64,000 nucleotides of DNA from Acidihalobacter_A sp037381185 (GCF_037381185.1 NZ_JARRQY010000002.1:1-64000); one strand, 5' to 3'. Shown: positions 24,272 to 33,990, counted from the first letter of the stretch. Notes: generated from the letters alone by a model not told the origin. Made by a program: numbers and translations.

Positions 24272-27127
24272 ATGGCTCTGACCGAAACCGATTACGGCAC
24301 CCCGGCGGTGCGTTCCGGCGGTGAAACCGTCGTGCTCGACATCGACGGGCAGCGCGTGGAGGTACCGGCAGGCACCTCGGTGCTGCGCGCGGCGGCCGAG
24401 GCGGGGGTCTCGGTGCCCAAGCTCTGCGCCACCGATTCACTGGAGGCGTTCGGTTCCTGCCGTCTGTGTTGCGTCGAGATCGAAGGACGCAAGGGTTTCC
24501 CGGCTTCCTGTCATACTGAGGTCGCGCCCGGCATGGTGGTGCGCACGCAGACCCCGGCGCTGGAGAAGCTGCGCCGCGGCGTGATGGAACTCTACATTTC
24601 CGACCATCCGCTGGACTGTCTGACCTGCAGCGCCAACGGCGACTGCGAGTTGCAGGACATGGCCGGCGCGGTGGGCTTGCGCGAGGTGCGCTACGGCTTC
24701 GAGGGCGAGAATCATCTCGCTGCGGAGACGGATGCCTCGAATCCCTATTTCAGCTTCGACGCCAGCAAGTGCATCGTGTGCTCGCGCTGCGTGCGCGCCT
24801 GTGAGGAGGTGCAGGGCACCTTCGCGCTGACCGTGCACGGCCGCGGCTTCGACTCGGTGATCAGCGCCGGGCAGCAGGATCCGTTCCTGGACTCCGAGTG
24901 CGTGTCCTGCGGCGCCTGCGTGCAGGCCTGTCCGACCGCCACGCTGATGGAAAAGAGCGTCATCGAGCACGGCCAGCCGGAGCGCAGCGTGGTGACCACC
25001 TGCGCCTACTGCGGCGTGGGCTGCTCGTTCAAGGCCGAGCTGCGCGGCGACCAGGTGATCCGCATGGTGCCGTACAAGGACGGCCAGGCCAATCACGGTC
25101 ATTCCTGCGTGAAGGGTCGTTTCGCCTGGGGGTACACCACGCATCCCGACCGCATTACCAAGCCGATGATCCGCGAGCGCATCACCGACCAGTGGCGTGA
25201 GGCGAGCTGGGAGGAGGCCATCGGCTTCGCCGCGCGGCGCATCCGCGAGGTGCAGGGCGCGCACGGACGCGGTGCGGTGGGCGCGATCACCTCCTCGCGC
25301 TGCACCAACGAGGAAACCTTCCTGGTGCAGAAGCTCGCCCGTGCGGTGTTCGGCGTCAACAACGTCGACACCTGCGCCCGCGTGTGCCATTCGCCCACGG
25401 GTTACGGTCTGAAGACCGCGTTCGGCACCTCGGCCGGCACGCAGGATTTCGATTCGGTGGAGGATGCCGACGTCATCCTGGTGATCGGCGCCAATCCCAC
25501 CGATGCGCATCCGGTGTTCGGTTCGCAGATGAAGCGGCGTCTGCGCGCGGGCGCGCGCCTGATCGTGATCGACCCGCGGCGCATCGACCTGGTGCGCACG
25601 CCGCACGTGCAGGCCGAGCATCATCTCCAGCTGCGCCCCGGCACCAACGTCGCGCTGATCGACGCGCTGGCGCACACCGTGGTCAGCGAGGGATTGGCCG
25701 ACGAGGAATTCGTCGCCGCGCGCTGCGAGCCGGACGCCTATGCCGAATGGCGCGAGTTCATCCTGCGCCCGGAAAACGCGCCGGAGGCGGTGGAAGGCGT
25801 TACCGGCGTGCCCGCCGGTCAGATCCGCGAAGCGGCGCGGATGTACGCCAAGGCCGGCAATGCCGCCATCTACTACGGTCTCGGGGTGACGGAGCATAGC
25901 CAGGGTTCGACCATGGTCATGGGCATGGCCAATCTGGCCATGCTGACCGGCAATCTTGGCCGGCGTGGCGTCGGCATCAATCCGCTGCGCGGGCAGAACA
26001 ACGTGCAGGGTTCCTGCGATATGGGCTCCTTTCCGCACGAGTTCCCCGGCTACCGCCACGTCGCCGACGAGACGGTACGCACGAGCTTCGAGCGTGAGTG
26101 GGGCGTGAGCCTCGACCGAGAGCCGGGGCTGCGCATCCCGAACATGATCGACGCGGCCATCGCCGGCAGCTTCAAGGCGATCTATATCCAGGGCGAGGAC
26201 ATCCTGCAGTCCGATCCCAACATGCAGCACATCGCGGCCGGTCTCGAAGCCATGGACTGCGTGATCGTGCAGGACCTGTTCCTCAACGAGACGGCGACCT
26301 ACGCGCACGTGTTCCTGCCGGGGTCCACCTTCCTGGAAAAGGACGGCACCTTCACCAATGCCGAGCGCCGAATCAACCGCGTTCGGCGCGCGGTGGCGCC
26401 CCCCGGAGGGATGGCCGATTGGGAAATCACCCAGGCGCTGGCGCGGGCGCTGGGCTATCCGATGGATTACGCCCATCCCGGCGAGATCATGGACGAGATC
26501 GCGCGTACCACGCCGACCTTCGCCGGTGTCTCCTATGCCGAACTCGAGCGCCAGGGCAGCATCCAGTGGCCGTGCAACGACAAGGCGCCGGAAGGCACCC
26601 CGACCATGCACGTGGGTAATTTCGTGCAGGGCCTGGGGCGCTTCATGCTCACGCCGTACATTCCCACCGAGGAGCGCACCGGACGCAAGTTTCCGCTGCT
26701 GTTGACCACCGGCCGCATCCTCAGCCAGTACAACGTCGGCGCACAGACCCGGCGCACCGAAAACCGCGTGTGGCATGCCGAGGATGTGCTCGAAATCCAT
26801 CCGCACGATGCGGAGCAGCGTGGCGTCAACGACGGCGAACTGGTCGCGGTGCGCAGCCGCGTCGGCGAGACCACGCTGCGCGCACGCCTCAGCGATCGGG
26901 TGCCGCCCGGCGTGGTCTACACCACCTTCCACTTCCCGGAGACGGCGGCCAACGTGGTCACCACCGAGCAGTCGGACTGGGCCACCAATTGTCCCGAGTA
27001 CAAGGTGACCGCGGTGGAAGTGATGCCCAGCCACACGCTGTCGGAGTGGCAGCAGCGCTATCGCCAGCACCGCGAAGACACGTTCGGTCTGCCCACAGGC
27101 CGTACGGCGGAGGTGACCGGTTCATGA
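24272..27127 (+). CDS. fdsA: NAD-dependent formate dehydrogenase catalytic alpha subunit
   Basis: A 951-aa molybdoenzyme that oxidises formate to CO2. The N-terminal [2Fe-2S] domain has FGSCRLCCVEIEG. Further ferredoxin clusters follow (CIVCSRCVRAC, CVSCGACVQACPT, and CAYCGVGCSF leading the molybdopterin domain). The active-site metal ligand is C372 (ARVCHSPTGYGL), a Cys rather than selenocysteine, and no in-frame TGA is involved. The C-terminal molybdopterin-dinucleotide domain runs to about residue 930. The stop overlaps the fdhD start. Confidence 0.96.
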   Translation: MALTETDYGTPAVRSGGETVVLDIDGQRVEVPAGTSVLRAAAEAGVSVPKLCATDSLEAFGSCRLCCVEIEGRKGFPASCHTEVAPGMVVRTQTPALEKLRRGVMELYISDHPLDCLTCSANGDCELQDMAGAVGLREVRYGFEGENHLAAETDASNPYFSFDASKCIVCSRCVRACEEVQGTFALTVHGRGFDSVISAGQQDPFLDSECVSCGACVQACPTATLMEKSVIEHGQPERSVVTTCAYCGVGCSFKAELRGDQVIRMVPYKDGQANHGHSCVKGRFAWGYTTHPDRITKPMIRERITDQWREASWEEAIGFAARRIREVQGAHGRGAVGAITSSRCTNEETFLVQKLARAVFGVNNVDTCARVCHSPTGYGLKTAFGTSAGTQDFDSVEDADVILVIGANPTDAHPVFGSQMKRRLRAGARLIVIDPRRIDLVRTPHVQAEHHLQLRPGTNVALIDALAHTVVSEGLADEEFVAARCEPDAYAEWREFILRPENAPEAVEGVTGVPAGQIREAARMYAKAGNAAIYYGLGVTEHSQGSTMVMGMANLAMLTGNLGRRGVGINPLRGQNNVQGSCDMGSFPHEFPGYRHVADETVRTSFEREWGVSLDREPGLRIPNMIDAAIAGSFKAIYIQGEDILQSDPNMQHIAAGLEAMDCVIVQDLFLNETATYAHVFLPGSTFLEKDGTFTNAERRINRVRRAVAPPGGMADWEITQALARALGYPMDYAHPGEIMDEIARTTPTFAGVSYAELERQGSIQWPCNDKAPEGTPTMHVGNFVQGLGRFMLTPYIPTEERTGRKFPLLLTTGRILSQYNVGAQTRRTENRVWHAEDVLEIHPHDAEQRGVNDGELVAVRSRVGETTLRARLSDRVPPGVVYTTFHFPETAANVVTTEQSDWATNCPEYKVTAVEVMPSHTLSEWQQRYRQHREDTFGLPTGRTAEVTGS

Positions 27128-27990
27128 AGCCGGAGTTCGTGAGAGCAGGGGCGCCGATGGCGGGCGATAGCGACTTGTCTCCCTGTCGTCCCGCCGCTTA
27201 TCGCGAGGTGCCGGAGCGCCGGTGGCGCGGCTTTGCCGCCGTCGGCGGCCGGCGCTGCGTGCCCGAGGAGGTGCCGGTGGCCTTGCGGGTGAACTGCGCC
27301 GACTACGCCGTGATGCTCGCCAGCCCGGTCGATCTGGAGGATTTCGCCCACGGGTTTCTGTTTACCGAAGGTCTGATCGAAGCCCCTGGCGAGGTGGTGG
27401 AACTGACGATGGCGACGCGGGAGGAGGGCATCGTGCTGCGGCTGGAACTCGCAACGGATGCGGTGCGCGTGGTGCAATCCTCTGGCAATTCGCGGCGTCT
27501 GCCCGCTGCAACCGGCTGCGGCCTGTGCGGCGTGCAGAGCCTGCGCGAGGCGGTGCGGCCGGTGCCGCGCGTGACCGGCGTGCAGCGGGTGACGGCAGCG
27601 GCCGTAGGGCGCGCGGTGACGGCATTGCGCCAGTGGCAGCCGTTGAACGCGAGCGCTGGTGCATTGCATGCCGCCGCTTTCGCCACGCCGGAGGGCGAGA
27701 TCGTGTTGGCCCGCGAAGACGTCGGGCGCCACAACGCCCTGGACAAGCTGATCGGTGCCTTGCTGCGCGAAGGGCGTTCCGCGCAGGACGGCTTCGTGGT
27801 CATGAGCAGTCGCTGCAGCTATGAGCTGGTGCAGAAGGCGGCGCGGTTCGGCGTCGGCATGCTGTGCACCGTTTCCGCGCCGACCGGTCTGGCGATCCGG
27901 TTGGCCGAGGAGGCGGGGATGACGCTGGTGTCGCGCGCGCAGGCGGATGGGTTTTCGGTGTTCGCCGGCGAGTGCCGGCTGGATTGGTAG
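27124..27990 (+). CDS. fdhD: Formate dehydrogenase accessory sulfurtransferase
   Basis: A 288-aa FdhD protein that sulfurates the molybdenum cofactor so the dehydrogenase becomes active. The CGLCG motif (ATGCGLCGVQ) holds the catalytic cysteines. The family segments LAREDVGRHNALDKLIG and SSRCSYELVQKAA are present. The start at 27124 (ATGA overlap with fdsA) is chosen. An open frame extending back into fdsA is shadow. Confidence 0.95.
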   Translation: MKPEFVRAGAPMAGDSDLSPCRPAAYREVPERRWRGFAAVGGRRCVPEEVPVALRVNCADYAVMLASPVDLEDFAHGFLFTEGLIEAPGEVVELTMATREEGIVLRLELATDAVRVVQSSGNSRRLPAATGCGLCGVQSLREAVRPVPRVTGVQRVTAAAVGRAVTALRQWQPLNASAGALHAAAFATPEGEIVLAREDVGRHNALDKLIGALLREGRSAQDGFVVMSSRCSYELVQKAARFGVGMLCTVSAPTGLAIRLAEEAGMTLVSRAQADGFSVFAGECRLDW

Positions 27991-28004
27991 AAGGACGGAA
28001 CGAA

Positions 28005-28217
28005 ATGCAGACCGAAAAGCTGGTGGTGATGGCCAATCAGATCGCTGCGTATTTTGCCGCATACCCCGAAGAACGGGCGCGTCGGGGCGTGCTGGAGCAC
28101 ATCGACGCATTCTGGGCGCCGCGCATGCGGGCGGCGTTGGCCGAATGCGCCCGGCACGAGGAGTGCGGACTGCATCCCCTGGCGCGCTGGGCTGCAGGGG
28201 AATTGTCATCGCGCTAA
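28005..28217 (+). CDS. fdsD: Formate dehydrogenase delta subunit
   Basis: A 70-aa small protein with the FdsD pattern: LVVMANQIAAYFAAYPEERA, then HIDAFWAPRMRAAL, then LHPLARWA. It is needed for assembly or activity of Fds enzymes. It follows fdhD by 14 nt and closes the operon. The downstream antiporter gene is convergent. Confidence 0.9.
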   Translation: MQTEKLVVMANQIAAYFAAYPEERARRGVLEHIDAFWAPRMRAALAECARHEECGLHPLARWAAGELSSR

Positions 28218-28247
28218 TCTCACTGCCGGCCATCCGCGGCGGCGGTT

Positions 28248-30212
28248 CTACACGGTGTGGCGGGACAGGGCCGTATCCATGCGTGTCAGCGCCTTTGCAT
28301 CGCCGCGAAGAACGAGCACGTCGCCGCTTTCCAGTTGTAACTCGGGATCCGGCTCCTCGCCGCGGATACCGGCGCGGCGCAGCGCTTCGACGTGTACGCC
28401 GCTGGCCTCGAAATCGAAGTCGCGCAGCGTCTTGCCGACGGCCACGCTGCCGGCGTGGATGGTGACGCTGTGCAGGGCTTCGGTGAGCTGTTCGGTCTCG
28501 CCGCCGAAGCGGCTGCGCAGGCTGCGGTAGCGGTCGGCGCGTTCGCGTTCGATGAGTTCGTCGATCTCTTCCTGGGCGATGTCGAGGCGTTCGAGCAGCG
28601 CGCGGGCGATGAGCATGCTGGCTTCGAGGATTTCGGGGATGACAGTGGTGGCACCGGCCGCCTCCAGGCGCTCCATGTCGCGTTCCTCCAGGGTGCGCAC
28701 CAGGATCGGCAGATCGGCGCGTCGCTTGCGCGCCTGCAGAATAATGCGCTCAGCGGTATGTGCCTCGTTGAAGGTGATTACCAGCAGGCGGGCGCGGCTC
28801 AGGCCGGCCGCGCGCAGGATCTCGCCATGCGTGCTGTCGCCGTAGAACACGTGTTCGCCGGCTTCCCATGCATCGCGGATGATGTAGGGATCGAGATCGA
28901 GGGCAACGTATTCGATATTCTCTCTGCGCAGAAAGCGCGCCAGATTCTGGCCGACGCGACCGAAGCCGCAGAGGATGACGTGATCGCTGACCTCGCGCGC
29001 GGCCCAGCCGAGCTGGCGGGTCTGGGTGATGCGGCTCTTGATGTAGGAACGGGCGAACAGGGCCTTGGCGACGCGGCCGTTGTAGCGCAGCAGCAGGGGC
29101 GCGAGCGCCATGCTCAGGATGACGGTGGCGAGGATGGCCTGGCTGTTTTCGGCGCTGAGCAGGCCGCGGTTGAGGGCCAGGGCGAGCAGTGCGAAGCCGA
29201 ACTCGCCTCCCTGGGCGAGCGCCATGCCGGTGCGCAGGGCGACGCCGGGTTCGTAGCCGGCCAGGCGCGTGAGCAGCATGATCAGCAGGCCCTTGCCGAC
29301 GATCAGTCCGCTCAGCATCAGCAGCACCCAGGGCCAGACCGAGAGCAGTGCACTGATATCCAGCTGCAGGCCTATGCTGACGAAGAATACGCCCATCAGC
29401 ACGTCGCGGAAGGCGCGGATCTCGGTCTCGATCTGGTGGCGGTATTCGGTCTCGCTGAGCATCATGCCGGCGAGGAAAGCGCCCAGCGCGAGCGACAGGC
29501 CGAGCAGGTAGGTGACCCAGGCGGCGGTGAGGGTGACCAGCAGTACGCTGAGCGTGAACAGTTCGCTGGAGCGGGCGGCGGCCACGCCGTGGAACAGCGG
29601 GCGCATGATCCAGCGCCCGGCGGCGAGCATGATGCCTAGCGCCGCGATGCCCTTGATCAGGGCCAGGCCGAATTGCTGCCACATGTCGTCGAACTGGCCG
29701 CTGGCGAGAATGGGTATGGCTACCAGGAAGGGCACCACCGCGAGATCCTGGAACAGCAGCACGCCGAGCGCCAGGCGGCCGTGGCGTGAATGGAGTTCGA
29801 GTTGTTCGTCAAGCTGCTTGACGACGATGGCAGTGGAGGAGAGCGCCAGGGCGCCACCGGCGACCACGGCTCCGGCCCAGCTCAGGCCGGACATCCAGGC
29901 GATCAGCGCGCCGATAGCGCTGGATAGCACGACCTGCGCACCGCCGAGGCCGATCACGACACGGCGCATAGACCAGAATTGGTTGATCGAGAATTCCAGG
30001 CCAATGGTGAACAACAGGAAGACCACGCCGATTTCGGCCAGCAGATGGATCAGCTCGCTGTCGTCTAGCAACCCGAGCGCGTGCGGTCCGACCACCACGC
30101 CGACCAGCAGATAGCCAAGAATGGACGGCAGGCGAAGACGCCGGAAGGCCGACACCGCCAGCACGGAGCAGGTCAGCAGGATGAGGACGCCTTCGATGAT
30201 GTGGTGAGCCAA
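28248..30212 (-). CDS. Monovalent cation:proton antiporter, KefB/KefC-type
   Basis: A 654-aa protein. An N-terminal Na+/H+-exchanger domain with about 12 helices occupies 1-375. A cytosolic TrkA-N/RCK domain follows, with an NAD-binding loop (VILCGFGRVGQNLARFL), and then a TrkA-C domain (about 565-650). Kef systems export K+ and are gated by glutathione adducts, which protect against electrophiles such as formaldehyde adducts. Whether this member is glutathione-gated cannot be told. It overlaps nothing and lies 2 nt from the DUF3301 gene upstream, in one transcription unit. Confidence 0.9.
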   Translation of the reverse strand: MAHHIIEGVLILLTCSVLAVSAFRRLRLPSILGYLLVGVVVGPHALGLLDDSELIHLLAEIGVVFLLFTIGLEFSINQFWSMRRVVIGLGGAQVVLSSAIGALIAWMSGLSWAGAVVAGGALALSSTAIVVKQLDEQLELHSRHGRLALGVLLFQDLAVVPFLVAIPILASGQFDDMWQQFGLALIKGIAALGIMLAAGRWIMRPLFHGVAAARSSELFTLSVLLVTLTAAWVTYLLGLSLALGAFLAGMMLSETEYRHQIETEIRAFRDVLMGVFFVSIGLQLDISALLSVWPWVLLMLSGLIVGKGLLIMLLTRLAGYEPGVALRTGMALAQGGEFGFALLALALNRGLLSAENSQAILATVILSMALAPLLLRYNGRVAKALFARSYIKSRITQTRQLGWAAREVSDHVILCGFGRVGQNLARFLRRENIEYVALDLDPYIIRDAWEAGEHVFYGDSTHGEILRAAGLSRARLLVITFNEAHTAERIILQARKRRADLPILVRTLEERDMERLEAAGATTVIPEILEASMLIARALLERLDIAQEEIDELIERERADRYRSLRSRFGGETEQLTEALHSVTIHAGSVAVGKTLRDFDFEASGVHVEALRRAGIRGEEPDPELQLESGDVLVLRGDAKALTRMDTALSRHTV

Positions 30213-30214
30213 GA

Positions 30215-30691
30215 CTAACCTCGCTGATCCCGGGAGGTCGTCGCCCGCGCGCGGAAATCGCTCAGTCGCACCACGTTGTCGGTCTGTGGCGCCTCATCGT
30301 CGTTGCCGGGAACGAAGTCGGCGGGCACGTGAGGGCGCTGCGGGACTCGCTGTGTGTCGGTCCCGTCGGTTCGGCGCGTCTCACCAGTCTCTCCTTCGAT
30401 CCAGTCACCGCGCACGGATTCGACGCGCCGTCCGAGCAGAACGGCTTCGCCCTGGCGGCGTTCGTTGCCGCGTTCGCTGTATTCGAAGCCGTAGCACCGC
30501 CGCAGGCGTACGCGTCCGTCGGCGTCCCGGCGCAGGCGCAGCTGGCGGAGGCTGACCGTTTCGTCCAGCAACTGCAGACCCAGGCGTTCGCAGGTGCGGC
30601 GACAGGCGCGCAGGGCCGCCTCCCGGGCGCGCAGGGCGTCCACCCAGGCCCAGACCATGGCGGCCAGCAGTGCGAGGAGTAGTTCGGTCAT
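30215..30691 (-). CDS. DUF3301 membrane-anchored protein
   Basis: A 158-aa protein of unknown function with one N-terminal membrane helix (LLLALLAAMVWAWV). The DUF3301 core follows (LGLQLLDETVSLRQLRLRRD, RCYGFEYSERGNERRQGE, LGRRVESV). A charged, disordered tail runs from about residue 95. ATG 30691 starts the family homology. The longer frame to 30835 adds 48 unsupported residues. It is probably cotranscribed with the antiporter gene 2 nt downstream. Confidence 0.82.
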   Translation of the reverse strand: MTELLLALLAAMVWAWVDALRAREAALRACRRTCERLGLQLLDETVSLRQLRLRRDADGRVRLRRCYGFEYSERGNERRQGEAVLLGRRVESVRGDWIEGETGETRRTDGTDTQRVPQRPHVPADFVPGNDDEAPQTDNVVRLSDFRARATTSRDQRG

Positions 30692-30903
30692 GATGGCAGT
30701 GTACCAATTAGCGGCGCTGTTCCCGAGTCGTGTGCGAGCCCGGGCGTGGATGCGCATCGTGCAAAGTCGTGCGCTTGACGATGCGGCGAGTTTGTCGAAT
30801 CTTTGGAGTGTCTGGTTACAAAATGCGCTGGGCAACTGCTGCCTGCCCGGCGAACGGGGATTCGTTGTCCTTAATGGCTACGGGAGGTGCGAGTTTGCCG
30901 CAG

Positions 30904-31248
30904 ATGGATATCAAGACCGTCGAGGCGCTGCTGGCGCAAACAGGGCGCGAGGAGCTGTTGCCGCGGCTTGAGCGCGTCAGCGCGCAGCGCAATCTGGGCA
31001 CCTGCGCGCTGGAGTGGGTCTGGCTGGCTGCCGGCCGCGGGCATGTGTATCTGCACGGTGGCGTGCGTTTGTGGGATTATGCGGCGGGTAGCCTGCTGTC
31101 GGCGGAAGTGGGCGGGGTCAGTGCTACGCTCGAGGGCGAGCCGGTATTCCAGCCTGATCCCGGGCCGCGCTCGGTACTCGCAGCCGCCGATCCGGCGCTG
31201 TTCGAAGCCTGGCAGCGTGAACTCGCCGTTGCTTCCACGCTGCGCTAA
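30904..31248 (+). pseudogene. Inositol-monophosphatase-family remnant with internal deletion
   Basis: About 25 N-terminal residues (VEALLAQTGREELLPRLERV) match the start of inositol monophosphatases. They join directly to the C-terminal part (QRNLGTCALEWVWLAAGR, GGVRLWDYAAGSLL, EVGG). The middle, some 150 residues with the metal-binding motifs (usual DxDGT and WxxDPLDGT), is missing, yet the frame stays open. The protein would be about 114 aa and catalytically dead. The start could also be TTG 30895, which has GGGAGG upstream. The deletion junction is near 30980. Confidence 0.75.
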
Positions 31249-31335
31249 CCACGTGGCGACGGTGTCGCGTCGTCCGTGAAACCTCTTCAGAACGCCGATA
31301 CTCGGGAGTCCGGGGTCGGCCATCAGGAGTTCAGC

Positions 31336-31737
31336 ATGACAGAGAAGGAACTGCGTAATGCACGCTGGCGCCAGGCGTTGACTGCCGAGCAGTATCACGT
31401 CACTCGCGAAGGCGGTACCGAGCCGGCTTTCAGTGGCTGTTACTGGGATCATCACGAATCCGGTACTTACTACTGCATCTGCTGTGGCGCACCCTTGTTC
31501 CGTTCCGATGAGAAGTACGATTCCGGCAGCGGCTGGCCGAGTTACTGGCAGCCGGTGTCGCCGGAGGCGGTTCGTGATCTGGTGGACAGCAGTCACGGCA
31601 TGGTTCGCGCCGAGGTGCGCTGCGCCAGTTGTGACGCCCATCTCGGGCATAGGTTTCCCGATGGCCCCCCGCCGACCGGGGAGCGTTACTGCATCAATTC
31701 AGCTGCGCTGCGCTTTGAGGCGGTGCCCCAGTCGTGA
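31336..31737 (+). CDS. msrB: Peptide-methionine (R)-S-oxide reductase
   Basis: A 133-aa MsrB that repairs oxidised methionine in proteins. Zinc-binding pairs are CICC and CASC. The catalytic Cys is in RYCINSAALRF. The substrate segment GSGWPSYWQP is present. ATG 31336 has AGGAG 6 nt upstream. The stop overlaps the GTG start of the following MscS-like gene (GTGA). Confidence 0.95.
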   Translation: MTEKELRNARWRQALTAEQYHVTREGGTEPAFSGCYWDHHESGTYYCICCGAPLFRSDEKYDSGSGWPSYWQPVSPEAVRDLVDSSHGMVRAEVRCASCDAHLGHRFPDGPPPTGERYCINSAALRFEAVPQS

Positions 31738-32316
31738 GCGTATTCGGACTCGATTTGCCGCAATGGCTGCCGAACTGGCAGCAACTGCTGCCGTCGGTCT
31801 TGATCTTCATCATCGGTGCGGTGCTGGTCATGTTGGTGCAGCGCGCATTGAGCCGCGCGTTGGCGCGGGCCAGTCAGCATACGCCGATGTCGGCGGAGAC
31901 CGCGCTGACGTTGCAGCGCGTGTCGGCCGGTGTGCTGTGGTGCTGCTGACTCTGCGCCACCTCGGGGTCAATGTGAACGGTCTGTGGACGCTGATGGTCA
32001 GTACGTTGGCGGTGATCGGCGTCGGTCTGCTGGCGGTCTGGACCATGGTGAGCAACATCACCGCCAGTTTTTTATTTGGATCTGGCGTCCGCACGAACTC
32101 GGCGAGCGCATCGAACTCATTCCGGACGGCATCAAGGGACGGACGGTCGATCGCAGCCTGATGTTCACGGTGATCCGGGAAGAGGACGGCAGCACGCTGA
32201 TGGTGCCGAACAACCTTTTTCTCCAGCGCATCATCCGCCGCGAACCCAACGATGGGCGGCAGAGCGCGGTGGAGCGTTGGGAGCGCGGCAAACGACAGCC
32301 GCCGGGTGAGGGCTAG
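31734..32316 (+). pseudogene. MscS-family mechanosensitive channel with two frameshifts
   Basis: Three pieces in successive frames make one small MscS protein. The first ends at a stop at 31947-31949 (LTLQRVSAGVLW). The second runs LLTLRHLGVNV to SNITASF. The third runs IWIWRPHELGERIELIPDG to the end at 32316. Each join needs one added base, near 31940 and in the T6 run at 32068-32073. Restored, the protein would be about 194 aa with membrane helices and the start of the beta domain. Two single-base losses in repeat tracts could be sequencing error or real decay. Confidence 0.78.
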
Positions 32317-32357
32317 CTCCCGTCCAAAAAGCGGGGACGGTCGAAAGTGTAGAGACC

Positions 32358-33308
32358 TCAGCGGAGGCGGGCTTCGATCGCTTTCATGAGTTGACCGGCA
32401 ATGTCGATGCCGTACTGAGCGTCGAGTTCGCGAATGCAGGTGGGGCTGGTGACGTTGATTTCGGTGAGCTGGCCGCCGATGACGTCGAGGCCGACGAAGA
32501 TCAGTCCGCGGCGCACCAGTTCGGGGCCGACCTCTGCGGCTATCCAGCGATCGCGTTCGCTGAGTTCGACGCCTTGGCCGCGACCGCCTGCGGCGAGGTT
32601 CGCGCGCGACTCGCCGGCTGCAGGAATGCGCAGCAGGGCGTAGGGTACGGGGTCGCCCTCGATCAGCAGGATGCGGCGGTCGCCTTCCACGTATTCGGGT
32701 ATGAAGCGCTGGGCCATCACGGTGCGGGTGCCGCGAGCGGTGATGGTTTCGAGGATGACGTTGGTGTTGGGGTCTCCGGCCTTCACGCGGAAAATCGACT
32801 CGCCGCCCATGCCGTTCAGCGGTTTGAGAATGACGTCGCCGAGTTGCGCGGCGAAATCCCGTAGACGCTGCATGTCGCGGCTGACCAGCGTCGGCACGGT
32901 ACACTGCGGAAACCAGGCGGTGAACAGCTTTTCATTGGCATCGCGCAGGCTGGCGGGACGGTTGACCACCAGTACGCCCTCGTGTTCGGCGAGTTCGAGC
33001 AGATGGGTCGTGTACATGAACTCGAGGTCGAAGGGCGGGTCCTTGCGCATCAGGACCACGTCCATCTGGGCCAGCGGCGCATCCTCTGCGGCGCCCAGCT
33101 GGAACCAGCCGGACGGGTCGTCGTTCACGCTGAGGGGGCTGGTGCTGGCGTAGGCCCGCCCGTCGCGCAGATAGAGATCGCCCTGTTCGAGATAGTGCAG
33201 CGACCAGCCTTGCCGTTGCGCGGCCAGGAGCATGGCGAAGGTGCTGTCTTTCTTGATGTTGATGCCGCTGATGGGATCCATCAGGACGGCTACTCTGCGC
33301 GCGCTCAT
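32358..33308 (-). CDS. gshB: Glutathione synthetase
   Basis: A 316-aa ATP-grasp ligase that joins glycine to gamma-glutamylcysteine. Family segments include VLMDPISGINIKKDSTFAML, MRKDPPFDLEFMYTTHLLE, VLKPLNGMGGESIFRV and LDVIGGQLTEINVTSPT. ATG 33308 gives the usual length, and the upstream extension is rejected. It is divergent from pilG, an arrangement common in gammaproteobacteria. Glutathione is needed by gfa-frmA-fghA in this window. Confidence 0.96.
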   Translation of the reverse strand: MSARRVAVLMDPISGINIKKDSTFAMLLAAQRQGWSLHYLEQGDLYLRDGRAYASTSPLSVNDDPSGWFQLGAAEDAPLAQMDVVLMRKDPPFDLEFMYTTHLLELAEHEGVLVVNRPASLRDANEKLFTAWFPQCTVPTLVSRDMQRLRDFAAQLGDVILKPLNGMGGESIFRVKAGDPNTNVILETITARGTRTVMAQRFIPEYVEGDRRILLIEGDPVPYALLRIPAAGESRANLAAGGRGQGVELSERDRWIAAEVGPELVRRGLIFVGLDVIGGQLTEINVTSPTCIRELDAQYGIDIAGQLMKAIEARLR

Positions 33309-33474
33309 ATCGTTGAGTCTGCCTCGGTTGACGCGTGGGGTGTGAAGGTCGCCAGTATAGCAGTCGCGACGGTACGCTCTGCGCCCTGCGGGGCGTTTGC
33401 GAATGCGTGGTACTTGGAGTACATTCGAGCCCGTTATATGGGCGTTATTGCCCGAGGGCGAATGGGATTTGAGC

Positions 33475-33888
33475 GTGATTGACGACGCAAGCCAAGCCGA
33501 TTCGGCCGCCGTGTCCAACGGACAGGCGTCGCTTAAGGTCATGGTCATAGACGACAGCAAAACCATCCGGCGAACGGCTGAAACCTTGCTCAAGAAGCAG
33601 GGTTGCGAGGTCGAGACCGCCAATGATGGTTTTGAGGCGCTGTCCAAAGTGGCCGAATTTCGGCCCGATATCATATTCGTCGACATCATGATGCCGCGGC
33701 TCGACGGCTATCAGACCTGCGCGCTCATCAAACAGAACAATGCCTTCAGGAAAACGCCGGTTATCATGCTGTCGAGCAAGGACAGTATCTTCGACAAGGC
33801 GCGCGGCCGCATCGTCGGTTCGGAAGAATACCTGACCAAGCCGTTTACCAAGGACGATCTGTTGGAAGCCATCAGGCGCTTCACTTGA
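33475..33888 (+). CDS. pilG: Twitching motility response regulator PilG
   Basis: A 137-aa CheY-like protein. The acidic pair is VIDDS, the phospho-acceptor Asp is in IIFVDIMMPRLDG, and the Lys is in YLTKPF. With PilH it relays output of the ChpA kinase to pilus extension and retraction motors. GTG 33475 (or TTG 33469) gives the family length of about 135 aa. A longer frame from 33397 is unsupported. First gene of the Pil-Chp cluster. Confidence 0.92.
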   Translation: MIDDASQADSAAVSNGQASLKVMVIDDSKTIRRTAETLLKKQGCEVETANDGFEALSKVAEFRPDIIFVDIMMPRLDGYQTCALIKQNNAFRKTPVIMLSSKDSIFDKARGRIVGSEEYLTKPFTKDDLLEAIRRFT

Positions 33889-33972
33889 TAGAGGCAGGGA
33901 TCCTGCCGGGTCTGTGAACGGAGGCCGGGCGCATAGGCATGAACCTCAGGCGTACGGCGTCGCTGTAGCGAA

Positions 33973-33990
33973 CGGTTCCCGAGGGAACCG
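33973..33990 (+). other. Hairpin between pilG and pilH
   Basis: CGGTTCC (33973-33979) and GGAACCG (33984-33990) close a CGAG tetraloop in the 162-bp gap between pilG and pilH. No T-run follows, so processing or RNA stability is as likely as termination. Confidence 0.35.

Noticed and set aside
24437..27070. An 877-codon minus-strand frame under fdsA
   Set aside because: Antisense shadow of a strongly conserved molybdoenzyme gene; no domain or start signal.
24272..27127. Selenocysteine formate dehydrogenase
   Set aside because: The active-site ligand codon at 25385-25387 is TGC (Cys), and no in-frame TGA or SECIS-like hairpin is needed.
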